From a virus: DNA of 64,000 nt. The DNA is taken from positions 62,001-126,000 of IMG/VR virus record IMGVR_UViG_3300021599_002910, one strand, 5' to 3'. Within the stretch, counting starts at the first letter, position 1, and each line of letters begins with the position of its first letter. This document shows, in pieces, positions 8,317 through 17,157 of this stretch. The notes under the pieces were generated by a model, which was given only the letters and a program-made list of their open reading frames with translations, was not told where the DNA came from and did no database searches. Both the position numbers and the translations under genes were made by a program.

Positions 8317-9689
8317 AGATTTATTTTACTTCCGATTAAAAAGAACGACAAGATTGGAAATTCAGGGTTTGTGCTAAGGTTTGCTTTATAATTAACGTTT
8401 ATTTTAAATCTTCTTGTAAGTTGATAATCAAAACCCGAACCCAAAAATCCACTAAACGTTCTATCACTTACAGTGACTTTATCGACCGATGAATAAACAA
8501 GGGGTGTTGATATTATGTATAATTCGGGTGAAATAATTAATCTTTTTCCCGATTTGAAAGGTCTTGTATAAAAGGCGGTAATGGATGGACTTATGAAAAG
8601 ATTATTATCGTCGGTGACTTTTGTTATCATACCACTCACGTTCATACCCGTTACTCCATATTTTCCAGCATTCAAAATTGCACTATAACCAACAAATCCC
8701 ATGTAATTACCATAGGTATACAAGCCAGTCAGATTGATGTTGTGAATCCATTTCAGTTTTCCATTATTACTGAAATGAATTTTGGTGTATCTCCCATTCA
8801 AAGCGAATTGTTTAAAATTAAACCAAACCATGGAAGTTATCCCCCAACTCGATGCTCCAGTCATCGAGGACTGTGACATTCCAACATTAATGATACCCGT
8901 AAATGATTTATCTAAATTTTGTGCACTTGTTAAATCGGAGGATACTACAACAGGATTATTCCTTGTTGCCTTCGAACCCCCATTACTACCACCCTTTTCG
9001 TTCTTTGAGTCAACGTTCATCTGAGTAGTAACAGCTACTTCTTCATTTTGATTTTTTGAATTAGTTGAAGAATTTTCACCTTGATTATTTTGATTCCCTC
9101 CTTGAGAAGTTGAAGATGTGCTATTCCCACCGCCACCATTAGAACTATTGCTGTTTTTATCCCCCGAACTATTGTTCGAACTGCTACCGCCAAGTCCGCC
9201 AGTAGACCCAACATTCCCAGAATTACCACTATTAGAAGAGGGAGAGATATTAGAATTATTACTATTTTCATTGTTCTTTTTTGTTTTTTTACTATCTGAT
9301 GATTTTGAATTGTCCGTTACTAAGTTTCCTGATGTTTCGGATGCCAAAGCCCCAACAACACTTGAGATTACGTTCCCGATAACTTGCGAAGTTATTTGAT
9401 TTCTTATTACATTCGTAGATTGAACCGAACATGGGGAAACTTTTCTGTATTCCCCATAAACTTGGTTGGTCCAATTGGTAAATTCACCGCTGGCAACATC
9501 TGCTGCGGTGAATGTTCTTGATTGACCATAAAAATATATCACAGTCCCTCCTTGGAGAGGTATTGTAAAATTAGTGACAGCTTTGGTACACGGGTCAGTA
9601 AATGATGTGGTCATAACTTGACCCTCAACTTTCGAGCTGAGAAATAAGATAAAGAATATACTTAAAAAAGTTCTTAATCTTTTGCACAT
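8313..9689 (-). CDS. Outer-membrane barrel-like protein with Ser/Asn/Gly-rich linker
   Basis: 458 residues. Signal peptide (FLSIFFILFLSSKVEGQ), a small N-terminal domain with Cys pair, then about 110 residues of Ser, Asn and Gly low complexity (e.g. GGLGGSSSNNSSGDKNSNSS), then roughly 180 residues of alternating aromatic/polar strands ending in FFLIGSKINL, the pattern of an outer-membrane beta barrel. Its start shares one base with the stop of the CsgG-like gene. I infer an outer-membrane partner of that protein; function is not known from the sequence. Confidence 0.6.
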   Translation of the reverse strand: MCKRLRTFLSIFFILFLSSKVEGQVMTTSFTDPCTKAVTNFTIPLQGGTVIYFYGQSRTFTAADVASGEFTNWTNQVYGEYRKVSPCSVQSTNVIRNQITSQVIGNVISSVVGALASETSGNLVTDNSKSSDSKKTKKNNENSNNSNISPSSNSGNSGNVGSTGGLGGSSSNNSSGDKNSNSSNGGGGNSTSSTSQGGNQNNQGENSSTNSKNQNEEVAVTTQMNVDSKNEKGGSNGGSKATRNNPVVVSSDLTSAQNLDKSFTGIINVGMSQSSMTGASSWGITSMVWFNFKQFALNGRYTKIHFSNNGKLKWIHNINLTGLYTYGNYMGFVGYSAILNAGKYGVTGMNVSGMITKVTDDNNLFISPSITAFYTRPFKSGKRLIISPELYIISTPLVYSSVDKVTVSDRTFSGFLGSGFDYQLTRRFKINVNYKANLSTNPEFPILSFFLIGSKINL

Positions 9690-10441
9690 TATCTTGGGAA
9701 TTTACCCTTTTTAATTAATCTCACAAGAATTCTACTACAAGCAATATCTAATGCTTTTTTCGTGGTAATTCCTATAGTTGATTGATTGAACTTTACATCA
9801 CTTAGATTGTCATCGTTAAGTAATGTTAGCTCTCTCACTGTTTTTGCTTCACCAAGACCACTTGCAGCAACTATTTCACCTGTTTCTGCATCTGTAAATC
9901 TAACTTGAAGACCAAGTCTCGTATTGACAGTATTCTTGACACCATCCTTTAAATTTACCGTTTCATCTTCCGACACAGAAAAATCATAGACCTCTACAGT
10001 GACAAAATAATGTGCTAATCTTATTTTTCCCCTGCCATCTAATTTGTCTTGAGAAATTCCACTCTGAGAAGCCTGAAATTGTTTAACCATTCTGTTTTTA
10101 ATTTCAGTTTTATCTTCAGTGAATGTAAATCTATTCAAGTCGGACAAGTATTCCAAAACAATATTCGCAACTCCCAAACCAACTTTCTTCTCTTTAAGTT
10201 CAGGGTATTGTTCATATACCTCATCACTTATTCCAATTGTTAATATTTGAATAGGAACTTGAGGACCATCATAGTCTATCAATGAGTCAATATTGATTTT
10301 TGTTTCAAAACTTGCTTTATATTGTTCAGTCTTTGTTGTTCCAACAGTCTGGGCAGGTAAATTAATTGCAATCAAAAACATTAACAGAAACCAGATTATT
10401 GTAATGATTGCATACTGATTTCTTTTGAAAAAGTTTTTCAT
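9689..10441 (-). CDS. CsgG-like export/assembly protein
   Basis: 250 residues. After an N-terminal hydrophobic segment (residues 10-30) comes a CsgG-type domain: VGLGVANIVLEYL, FTEDKTEI, MVKQFQASQSGISQ, AHYFVTVEVYDFS, RLGLQVRFTDAETGEIVAAS and TTKKALDIACSRIL, matching the alpha/beta core of the curli secretin family. In bacteria CsgG is an outer-membrane lipoprotein pore for amyloid subunits; here there is no clear lipobox, only an uncleaved-looking anchor ending in INLPAQ. Set between genes for a barrel protein and two membrane proteins, it may help export or assemble the surface proteins of this cassette. The pore role is inference. Confidence 0.7.
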   Translation of the reverse strand: MKNFFKRNQYAIITIIWFLLMFLIAINLPAQTVGTTKTEQYKASFETKINIDSLIDYDGPQVPIQILTIGISDEVYEQYPELKEKKVGLGVANIVLEYLSDLNRFTFTEDKTEIKNRMVKQFQASQSGISQDKLDGRGKIRLAHYFVTVEVYDFSVSEDETVNLKDGVKNTVNTRLGLQVRFTDAETGEIVAASGLGEAKTVRELTLLNDDNLSDVKFNQSTIGITTKKALDIACSRILVRLIKKGKFPR

Positions 10442-10442
10442 T

Positions 10443-10988
10443 TTAAATATTTTTAATTAGACCACATTTTAGACATTCTTCATCCCCATCACCGTCCATG
10501 TCTCCCCATACGTGTTCACACTGACGATGTTCGAAATACATGTCGATTATACCATCACCATCTTCATCTATACCATCCATTATACCATCACCATCCTCGT
10601 CTATCTCTACACCCGTTTTTGATGGTGTGGTTTGGTATTCCTCAGATTTTGGTAGTATTGCTACTGATTCTTCTTTTGGTTTTACGGTCCCGTCTTGAGT
10701 GTTTGAAAATGAGATACCATCTTCCTCATCCATTTTCTGAACTAACATTTTGTCTTTATCCGTATCACTAAACCAATAGTCGATGATTTTACCATATGAC
10801 CCGATAAATGCCCCGAGTAATAAAAGTAATAATTCTTTCCATTCGCCGCTAATTGCACTTTGTTCAAAAATTGCCATGAAAATGGCCCCGATTATCACCA
10901 CAAATCCACCAAGGACTAATGCGGTAATCCACCATCTTCTTTTCATCATGGAACTCAAGAGTTCTCTAAATCCATTATTAGGTTGCAT
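10443..10988 (-). CDS. Two-helix membrane protein with calcium-loop repeats
   Basis: 181 residues. Two hydrophobic helices (WWITALVLGGFVVIIGAIFM and LLLLLLGAFIGSYG) are followed by a soluble tail that carries Asp-rich loops, DEDGDGIMDG, DEDGDGIIDM and DMDGDGDEEC, like EF-hand or thrombospondin type-3 calcium repeats, and a C-x-x-C pair (ECLKCGLI) with an upstream Cys/His. The helix pair before a soluble tail recalls phage holins, and it is near the endolysin; a cassette-specific scaffold is the alternative. Confidence 0.6.
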   Translation of the reverse strand: MQPNNGFRELLSSMMKRRWWITALVLGGFVVIIGAIFMAIFEQSAISGEWKELLLLLLGAFIGSYGKIIDYWFSDTDKDKMLVQKMDEEDGISFSNTQDGTVKPKEESVAILPKSEEYQTTPSKTGVEIDEDGDGIMDGIDEDGDGIIDMYFEHRQCEHVWGDMDGDGDEECLKCGLIKNI

Positions 10989-10991
10989 AAA

Positions 10992-11321
10992 TTACCATTT
11001 TGGGTCTTCTTTAGTCCAGTCATCTTTTTTTGGTTTCGGCTCTTCCTTTTTTGGTTGAGCAGGTGAAGATGAAGGACTTACTTCTTTTATGACTACTGTC
11101 TTACCAGCTGGTGCTTGTTGCTGTTGTTGAGTGTTGTTGATGATAATGTTTGGTGTTGCAGGTTGAGGTTGTTGAGAGCCCTCATCCGAATTTCCACCAA
11201 ATAATAATGTGCTTAACCACACACCTCCCCCAGCAACTACTGTTCCTAATGTTCCTACGATTGTTTTTTTAAGACCTGACCATGTTCCGTCATTATGCTC
11301 TTGTGTTTGTTCTTCTGACAT
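10992..11321 (-). CDS. Small membrane protein with Pro/Gln/Lys tail
   Basis: 109 residues. One membrane segment (TIVGTLGTVVAGGGVWLSTL) then a long disordered tail rich in Gln, Pro and Lys ending DDWTKEDPKW. It lies 3 bp upstream of the two-helix gene. The single glycine-rich helix and charged tail fit a holin- or spanin-like accessory or a cassette linker; neither is proven. Confidence 0.55.
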   Translation of the reverse strand: MSEEQTQEHNDGTWSGLKKTIVGTLGTVVAGGGVWLSTLLFGGNSDEGSQQPQPATPNIIINNTQQQQQAPAGKTVVIKEVSPSSSPAQPKKEEPKPKKDDWTKEDPKW

Positions 11322-11325
11322 TTTT

Positions 11326-13233
11326 TTAAATTTTTATAAATTGTTTAGTTGTTTTATTCTTGGAGTCAAAAATTACTAATTGATAAACTCCATTGGCTAA
11401 ACCTTGAACGTTCAATCTTTTAATTATTTTCACGTCAACATCATTAGATTGGATTTTACCTAAATTAAGTATTTCTTTACCACCTATATCATAAATAGAT
11501 GCATTGACCACTGTTTGTTTTGGTAAATTTATTTCTAAGTTAATCGAACTCTCTGTTGGATTTGGAAAAAGTCTAAACGTGATTTTGTCTGTTTCTGACG
11601 GTGTTACAACCATCATGGCTCTATATGTAAGGACTGTTACACTTGAATTTAGTGTTATGTTGAAGTGGTCACCATTCGAATGCGACGCATCCATTAATTT
11701 TCTTACATAAACTGATGTGGCGATATCCTCACTTGGATTGACAGCGGTAAATTTTAATTTAAACGGGGTCACCGCTCCAATCAGTGCCCCCGTTTTTTGA
11801 TTATTCATTCCACCGAAACGGATTATTCCTTTTTGAGGGTCGTGATTCACATATTGTAACCACGGGCCACCCAAATTGGATTGTATTTCTTCAAATTTAA
11901 CCTTGTTGATATCGTAAGACATTTCGAACTGTAGACCTGTGTTTTGTAATCCATTTGTTTGAATATTGAATGGAACATACATTGGTTGACCAACAACATA
12001 TTGATTTGGTATATCAATATTGAAATTTCCTGAGAAATTTGCAGCCATAATTTCACCACCTTGTGCATCAAACACTGGAGAAGAGTGAGTTCTATCAACG
12101 TCTCCTAGTATGAAGTATTTCAAATCTAACGTAAGATTTGTCAGTCCAACAGAATCTGTAACTATTATACCTCGATTAGAGTATGAGCTCCAAGTTGACC
12201 ATGTAGAGGATACTGTAACTAAACTATCATACTCACTCTTTTTGAAAACATTAATCAATTTTGTTAAATCAATTGGTCTAAGACCTGATACTGATGCGTA
12301 AATTCCATATGGGTCTCCAGCATCCAAAGTTCCTGTCAAATTCAAATCTGCTATCAAATATGAAAGAGGATGTCTTAAAAACTGTCGACCATAAACTTGA
12401 TTTACATCTGTTGAAGTGAATTCATTATATGTTTTTACCGCATCTGAAATTGTAACAGCTCTATCTCTCAAAGAAGCCAAACTATCTTGTGGGAATTTCA
12501 ACTCAATCTTGTATTTCTTATTTTCATCAATATTTGTTAAAGTGTAATTACCTGTAGATGAATTAGGAACTGTAGAGGAAATTAGTTGATTTGTATTGAA
12601 ATCATAACAATTGATTGTTGGTAATAAACCTGATGAAGTCACTGAGCTAGGTAAAAAGACTTTTCCAGAGATTGTTAAGTTACCAAGAAGTTTAACTGCT
12701 AATTTTTTATATGATAGTGTTGCTACGTTATCACCTATTGATGTCCCATCTAATTTTATCATCCTAGCCCAATTTAAGGTTATGGAATCTGAAACGTAGT
12801 TCGGACCTACGTTATTAATTTTGTATTTGTTGTGAATTATATAACCATTTGAACTTACGGAATTACCATTTGATAAAATCAAATAGTTTCTTCCGATGGT
12901 CCAATCTGCGTCAGCTGTATAGTTGTAATTCCCATTGGAGTAGGAATCGAACTTGAAGCTTTCCCATGATTTATAATCAACAACAGGTGTATTGCTATTC
13001 ACTGAAGCATCCACCGTGGTTGAAATGTGGGTAAATAGGGTTTTCTTAAACTGCCAATCGACTTGGAAACCACGGATGTCTACACCTTGTGCTGGTTTGT
13101 AATACCATGCAACATCCAATGTGTCTCCTCTTCGCACTGTAGCGAGTTGTTGAAAATGCCCTATTTCTGGGGTTTGTGCGTAACCATTAATACCACTTAT
13201 TAATAGTAACAACCCCAAAAGGGTTTTTTTCAT
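11326..13233 (-). CDS. T9SS-sorted surface protein with cohesin-like domain
   Basis: 635 residues. Signal peptide (LLGLLLLISGINGYAQ); N-terminal and middle beta-sandwich regions (including a Greek-key/CarboxypepD-like GKVFLPSSVTSSGLLPTINC segment); a dockerin-like stretch (IADLNLTGTLDAGDPYGI); residues about 410-525 resemble a cohesin (VVGQPMYVPFNIQT, LQFEMSYDINKVKFEEI, GIIRFGGMN, PFKLKFTA). The last 80 residues are a type IX secretion sorting domain: FRLFPNPTESSINLEIN, ASIYDIGGKEILNL and GLANGVYQLVIF. It should be exported through the host T9SS and anchored on the cell surface. T9SS cargo on a phage is unusual. Confidence 0.78.
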   Translation of the reverse strand: MKKTLLGLLLLISGINGYAQTPEIGHFQQLATVRRGDTLDVAWYYKPAQGVDIRGFQVDWQFKKTLFTHISTTVDASVNSNTPVVDYKSWESFKFDSYSNGNYNYTADADWTIGRNYLILSNGNSVSSNGYIIHNKYKINNVGPNYVSDSITLNWARMIKLDGTSIGDNVATLSYKKLAVKLLGNLTISGKVFLPSSVTSSGLLPTINCYDFNTNQLISSTVPNSSTGNYTLTNIDENKKYKIELKFPQDSLASLRDRAVTISDAVKTYNEFTSTDVNQVYGRQFLRHPLSYLIADLNLTGTLDAGDPYGIYASVSGLRPIDLTKLINVFKKSEYDSLVTVSSTWSTWSSYSNRGIIVTDSVGLTNLTLDLKYFILGDVDRTHSSPVFDAQGGEIMAANFSGNFNIDIPNQYVVGQPMYVPFNIQTNGLQNTGLQFEMSYDINKVKFEEIQSNLGGPWLQYVNHDPQKGIIRFGGMNNQKTGALIGAVTPFKLKFTAVNPSEDIATSVYVRKLMDASHSNGDHFNITLNSSVTVLTYRAMMVVTPSETDKITFRLFPNPTESSINLEINLPKQTVVNASIYDIGGKEILNLGKIQSNDVDVKIIKRLNVQGLANGVYQLVIFDSKNKTTKQFIKI

Positions 13234-13234
13234 T

Positions 13235-13735
13235 TTACTTGAAAAGATTTAAAATTAATGTCTCTGAGGACTTTTTTATAACATTCGAAACGGACTGCTG
13301 ATTTATTGAACCCCCTTCTGAAATTATCAGTGTAGACATAGAGATTTCCGAGGATTTTCCTGTAGATAGGTAATCGTTTAATTTTTTACCTGATTGATTA
13401 TACAATGTTCCTTTAATTCTAAGGATTGTTTCATTATCGTTTTTATGGAACACAGATATTCCCGTATTTGTTTGCATAATGTCGAAATAAACAATTTCTA
13501 TCTTCAAAGAAAAGTCTGATTTATGTAATGAATCTGAGAGGGTGTAATTTAATTCTTGGAGATTTTCTAAGACTATATTTTTAACACCAAACGTCAGGTT
13601 ACGATTTTTTGCCATCGGACCTATGACAATTTTATTTTCGATTGGTAATAAAAATACCTTTTTAGGTTCTTGAATTTTGTGGTGGCCAGGGATTAGCAAA
13701 AATGTTGCTAATATGAAAGAGAATAATAATTTCAT
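13235..13735 (-). CDS. Small secreted CsgG/LpoB-like protein
   Basis: 166 residues with a signal peptide (LLFSFILATFLLIPG). The core repeats motifs of the 9689 gene: FGVKNIVLENLQELNY, FSLKIEIVYFDI, ILRIKGTLYNQSGKK and SNVIKKSSETLILNL, suggesting a CsgG/LpoB-related fold without the anchor. First gene of the cassette, 1 bp upstream of the T9SS protein gene. Likely a periplasmic or outer-membrane partner; the family call is by pattern only. Confidence 0.5.
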   Translation of the reverse strand: MKLLFSFILATFLLIPGHHKIQEPKKVFLLPIENKIVIGPMAKNRNLTFGVKNIVLENLQELNYTLSDSLHKSDFSLKIEIVYFDIMQTNTGISVFHKNDNETILRIKGTLYNQSGKKLNDYLSTGKSSEISMSTLIISEGGSINQQSVSNVIKKSSETLILNLFK

Positions 13736-13755
13736 ATCGATAGTATCTTGGTATC

Positions 13756-13763
13756 AATAAATA
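13756..13763 (-). promoter_or_regulatory. late-type box TATTTATT for the surface cassette
   Basis: GTATTTATT on the minus strand, 28 bp before the first cassette ATG; divergent from the box at 13787. Confidence 0.4.
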
Positions 13764-13786
13764 CTTTCAAACTACATCTTATGGAG

Positions 13787-13794
13787 TATTTATA
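13787..13794 (+). promoter_or_regulatory. late-type box TATTTATA for PPK2
   Basis: GTATTTATA begins 19 bp before the ATG at 13806. Confidence 0.55.
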
Positions 13795-13805
13795 ATAAAC
13801 TTTAC

Positions 13806-14912
13806 ATGAAATTATTGTCAGAAATAGATAGGTTTAAATCTTTGATGGGTGTTGTAAATGAAGAAAATTCATTGGAGGGAGCAAAGATGAATGTGAACCT
13901 GAAATCATTCGTGGAGACACTCCAATTTTTGAAATTATTTAGCCCGAAAGTTGTAAGAATGTTAATTGATATATCAAAATTTGCGACCAAACAAATTATT
14001 GATTTTGATATGATGAATCGTGGACTAAGAAAAGTTTTGTTGAAAAAAGGGGACAAGAAAAAAAATGTTGAGGACTACCTCGGTAAAATAATCTCATCTC
14101 TCAGATACAGAGATAGAAGTGGATATGGCATAGAACCTGAAAGTGAAGACTATGAGTTCGAAATTGAAGAGCCTTCAATTATACCAAAAAAGGTTTTCAG
14201 GAAGGAGCTTTATGAATTACAAGTTGAATTATTGAAACTACAGGAATGGTTGAAACACACAGGAAAGACAGTGATTATAGTTTTCGAAGGTAGAGATTCC
14301 GCAGGTAAAGGTGCAACAATCAAAAAATTTGTCGAAAATTTAAATCCAAGATACTATAATGTAATTGCTTTAGGAGTTCCGACACCTGAAGATAGAAAGG
14401 ATTGGTGGAATCGTTACAGAAAACAAATCAGACCAGGAATGATTAACTTGTTTGACAGAAGTTGGTATAATAGAGGATTAATAGAACCTGTTATGGGATA
14501 TGGAAACCCTGAAGAGTATGAAGATTTTATGGAGAATGTAGCCGATTTTGAGAATGATTTGGTAAAAGACGGAGATTATTTATTCAAACTTTGGTTTTCA
14601 ATCGACAAAGACACTCAAGCAAGAAGATTCAAAATGAGACAACAATCTCCTCTCAAATATTGGAAATACTCACCTAACGACTCAAAAATGCAAGACTTGT
14701 GGGATAGATTCACAGAGTTCAAAGAAAAATTGTTCGATAAAACATCCACACTTAATCACCCTTGGGTTATAATTGATGCTGAAGACAAAAGAGTGTCTGG
14801 ATTAAATGCCATTAGATATGTTCTACAAAACATACCATACGAAGGGAAAAATGAAAAAGTTCTTGATAAAGAATTTCCTGAAGTGTTGGCAGTTCTAAAA
14901 CCAAATTCTTAA
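13806..14912 (+). CDS. PPK2-family polyphosphate kinase with N-terminal leader
   Basis: 368 residues. Residues 130-350 are a PPK2 domain: Walker A EGRDSAGKGATIKKF (161-175), the DRKDWWNRYRKQIRP segment, Walker B-type INLFDRSWYNRG (213-224), and the lid RRFKMRQQSPLKYWKYSP. PPK2 enzymes move phosphate between polyphosphate and nucleotides. The first 125 residues are extra: a leader MKLLSEIDRFKSLMGVVNEE with L-S-E and V-N-E sites, then a helical region. With the late-type box, this suggests the kinase is a virion cargo or head-associated protein. Phage PPK2 could recharge nucleotides from host polyphosphate; that role is inferred. Confidence 0.85.
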   Translation: MKLLSEIDRFKSLMGVVNEENSLEGAKMNVNLKSFVETLQFLKLFSPKVVRMLIDISKFATKQIIDFDMMNRGLRKVLLKKGDKKKNVEDYLGKIISSLRYRDRSGYGIEPESEDYEFEIEEPSIIPKKVFRKELYELQVELLKLQEWLKHTGKTVIIVFEGRDSAGKGATIKKFVENLNPRYYNVIALGVPTPEDRKDWWNRYRKQIRPGMINLFDRSWYNRGLIEPVMGYGNPEEYEDFMENVADFENDLVKDGDYLFKLWFSIDKDTQARRFKMRQQSPLKYWKYSPNDSKMQDLWDRFTEFKEKLFDKTSTLNHPWVIIDAEDKRVSGLNAIRYVLQNIPYEGKNEKVLDKEFPEVLAVLKPNS

Positions 14913-14914
14913 TT

Positions 14915-15532
14915 ATGAAAAACCTAAGAAAAATAATTTCTGAAACATTGAATGCAGAATTAGAAAAAACACTAATCCTAAGGGAAGAAGTTAAAATTTC
15001 AGAAGCACTAAAATATCATATAGAAAATAAATTATCCCTTACCAACAATATTTTTAGAGTTTATTCGGAGGGATATTTTGATTTGGTAAATGAAGTGAGA
15101 AATTTATGGAAACAAGGTAAGATTAGATTAAATGAAGAAGATACTATGATGGTTGAATCTGATTTGGGTAAGAGAGTTCAGATTGGTGAACAGATTGTTT
15201 ATTTAGATGCCCCATTTGAGTTAGATGATGAGGAAGTTTTGGGAGAGGCTAAACATAGAGGAAAAAACGTTAAATTAGGTAAACCATTCCGAACACCAGG
15301 TGGACCAAAGAAGTTTGCAGTATATGTAAAATCTAAAGGTGGTGGAGTAAAAAAGGTTACTTTTGGTGACCCTAATTTGAAAGTTAGAAATAGAAATAAA
15401 GGGGCGGCTAAATCTTTTAGAGCCAGACACAGATGTGACCAAAAGAAAGATAGAACTACAGCAGGATATTGGTCCTGTAATGTGGGGAGATATGCTAAAC
15501 AACTCGGACTTTCATCTTCAAACTCATGGTAA
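14915..15532 (+). CDS. Head-associated protein with T4-like C-terminal domain
   Basis: 205 residues. N-terminal leader MKNLRKIISETLNAE with I-S-E at 8-10 and a further LREE at 22. The C-terminal 90 residues (FAVYVKSKGGGVKKVTFGD, AKSFRARHRCD, TAGYWSCNVGRYAKQLG) match a basic domain that recurs at the end of prohead proteins and proteases in T4-like marine phages (DUF5872-like). Two bases downstream of PPK2 and probably cotranscribed. I infer a capsid core component, proteolytically matured. Confidence 0.68.
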   Translation: MKNLRKIISETLNAELEKTLILREEVKISEALKYHIENKLSLTNNIFRVYSEGYFDLVNEVRNLWKQGKIRLNEEDTMMVESDLGKRVQIGEQIVYLDAPFELDDEEVLGEAKHRGKNVKLGKPFRTPGGPKKFAVYVKSKGGGVKKVTFGDPNLKVRNRNKGAAKSFRARHRCDQKKDRTTAGYWSCNVGRYAKQLGLSSSNSW

Positions 15533-15822
15533 TTAAGTCAGAGGAAATAACAAATTTTCCATTTGAACAAGAATTTATCGATGGTAAAATTCGAAGGGTT
15601 TTCAATATTGATGTTGATTCAGAAGAACTAAAATGGCATCAAGACCTTAAGGATAGAAAAGTTACTGTTGTTGAAGGAGGTGGATGGGAATTTCAAATTG
15701 AAGATTGTTTGCCAACTAAGTTAGAGGATGCCAAACAATTTTACATCCCTAAATTAGTTTGGCATAGAGTTATAAAAGGTAACAGACCTTTAGTGGTGGA
15801 AATAGAAGAAATTGAATCATGA
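15526..15822 (+). CDS. Small cupin-like phage protein
   Basis: 98 residues: FEQEFIDGKIRRVFNIDVD, ELKWHQDLKDRKVTVVEGGG, QFYIPKLVWHRVIKGNRPLV. The last part reads as the final strands of a cupin-like barrel with a conserved His before RVIKG. The type is common in marine T4-like phages without known role. It overlaps the previous gene by 7 bp and the next by 4 bp, so the three form an operon. Confidence 0.65.
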   Translation: MVIKSEEITNFPFEQEFIDGKIRRVFNIDVDSEELKWHQDLKDRKVTVVEGGGWEFQIEDCLPTKLEDAKQFYIPKLVWHRVIKGNRPLVVEIEEIES

Positions 15823-16394
15823 AATTACAATCCGATTTGATACCCCATGAAAAGTTTCACAAAGGATTTTGGTTAAAAACAGAACAATGTCCTTGGTTTT
15901 TTTTCTATGAGGCACCAAGAGAATACAAAATACCGAAAAACAAAAACTTTTATTCCACGTTGGACGATGATTTAAAAAATCTTGTCATTCATCTACATTC
16001 GAAAAATATTCCGACAACTCCATCGTGTTCAGGACACATCAAAGATGACAACCACTACAGTGATGTTTACGACAAATTAGCTAAAACCTCTAAAGAAATC
16101 AGGGGAAGTGGTGTAGAATTGATGAATCCTGAAACAAATAAGAAATTCTTCTATCATAACCCGACTTACAAACTCCCTTTGAAGAAAAATGATTTTTTAG
16201 AAGAATTAAGAAAATACCAAAGAAAAGGGGTGTTAGGTTTTGTTGATAACCAAAATTTATATCACAAGTTAAAACATGAAATACCGGTTGACAGGTATGA
16301 TGATGTCACACTGATAATGACTGAAGGTAAAACCCAAAATCAAATCTCGAGAAACTGGAAAAATATAGAAAAAATTATTAAGGGACTAAATTAA
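15819..16394 (+). CDS. Hypothetical protein with TPSCSGH motif
   Basis: 191 residues. A central KNIPTTPSCSGHIKDD motif recalls the PSCSG loop of TYW3-like enzymes, but the rest does not match that family convincingly. Rich in Lys and aromatic residues. Last gene of the rightward operon; its end overlaps the convergent flavoprotein gene by 9 bp. Confidence 0.55.
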   Translation: MKLQSDLIPHEKFHKGFWLKTEQCPWFFFYEAPREYKIPKNKNFYSTLDDDLKNLVIHLHSKNIPTTPSCSGHIKDDNHYSDVYDKLAKTSKEIRGSGVELMNPETNKKFFYHNPTYKLPLKKNDFLEELRKYQRKGVLGFVDNQNLYHKLKHEIPVDRYDDVTLIMTEGKTQNQISRNWKNIEKIIKGLN

Positions 16395-17153
16395 ATCTCT
16401 TATATCGAATTTTTCAACAAACTTAGGGAAAGCCTCCTTATAAGATGTTTGTGTCTCATCCGAAATCTTGTTCGTAAATTGCCAATTCCAATAGAAAGTG
16501 TCGTTCGGTCTGAATCCGTAATAGAAGTGAACTCTTTTTTGAGTGTCGACAACATCAATACCTTTCCAGTTTTGACCAACACATATGAAACCGCTCTGAA
16601 TATCTTTTATTATATTTGATTCTCCTAATGTTGTATGTCTATTTTCTAACCAAGTCAATCTCTCAATAAGTTTTTGATAAAACATATTTGCCTGACCCCA
16701 CCTCACAGATGAGAAAAATATTACAGCATCAGATTCAAGGAGTTCTTTAGATATTTTCCAAAGTTCATCGTCTTTGTTATTCAAACTAGCCCAACATCTG
16801 TGCTCTCCTGAAGGATTTTTTGTTTTGTCGTTCAATTTGGCTTTCTTAAGTCCACATGAGTTTCCCTCGGCTCTCGAAACATTCCCTTCACAGGGATAAA
16901 TTTTCAATTCAGGAACATCAATCAAAACAGACTTTTCACCCAAGTATTCATCAATCACCATTGCTAAGATTGTAGATTTGGGTATATCCATTTTATTTAA
17001 ATCCCAATTATAACGATTCGAACAAGGTAATAGTAGAACTTTATCCAATTTTGAAAGTTCATCGATTGTTTTTTCCAACGCTTTTAAATTACCAAGCGAA
17101 CCATTTTTTTCACTTACGTTGTATTTGTCCAATATTTCGTTGAGTAATGACAT
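16386..17153 (-). CDS. Flavodoxin-fold/NAD(P)H FMN reductase-like protein
   Basis: 255 residues. The segment LLESDAVIFFSSVRWGQANM followed by FYQKLIERLTWLENRHTTLG matches the helix and FMN-loop region of multimeric flavodoxin/FMN-reductase proteins, and LPCSNRYNWD sits where the first phosphate loop would be. Cys residues in YPCEGNVS and GNSCGLKK could serve a metal or redox role. Start MSLLNEILDKYNVSE has an L-N-E near residue 4-6 and a late-type box 12 bp upstream, so it may be a leader-bearing late protein. Fold assignment is moderate. Confidence 0.5.
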   Translation of the reverse strand: MSLLNEILDKYNVSEKNGSLGNLKALEKTIDELSKLDKVLLLPCSNRYNWDLNKMDIPKSTILAMVIDEYLGEKSVLIDVPELKIYPCEGNVSRAEGNSCGLKKAKLNDKTKNPSGEHRCWASLNNKDDELWKISKELLESDAVIFFSSVRWGQANMFYQKLIERLTWLENRHTTLGESNIIKDIQSGFICVGQNWKGIDVVDTQKRVHFYYGFRPNDTFYWNWQFTNKISDETQTSYKEAFPKFVEKFDIRDLI

Positions 17154-17157
17154 ATGT

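Noticed and set aside
9118-9399. Leucine/proline-rich plus-strand ORF opposite the Ser/Asn/Gly linker
   Set aside because: It is the antisense shadow of the low-complexity linker in the barrel protein.
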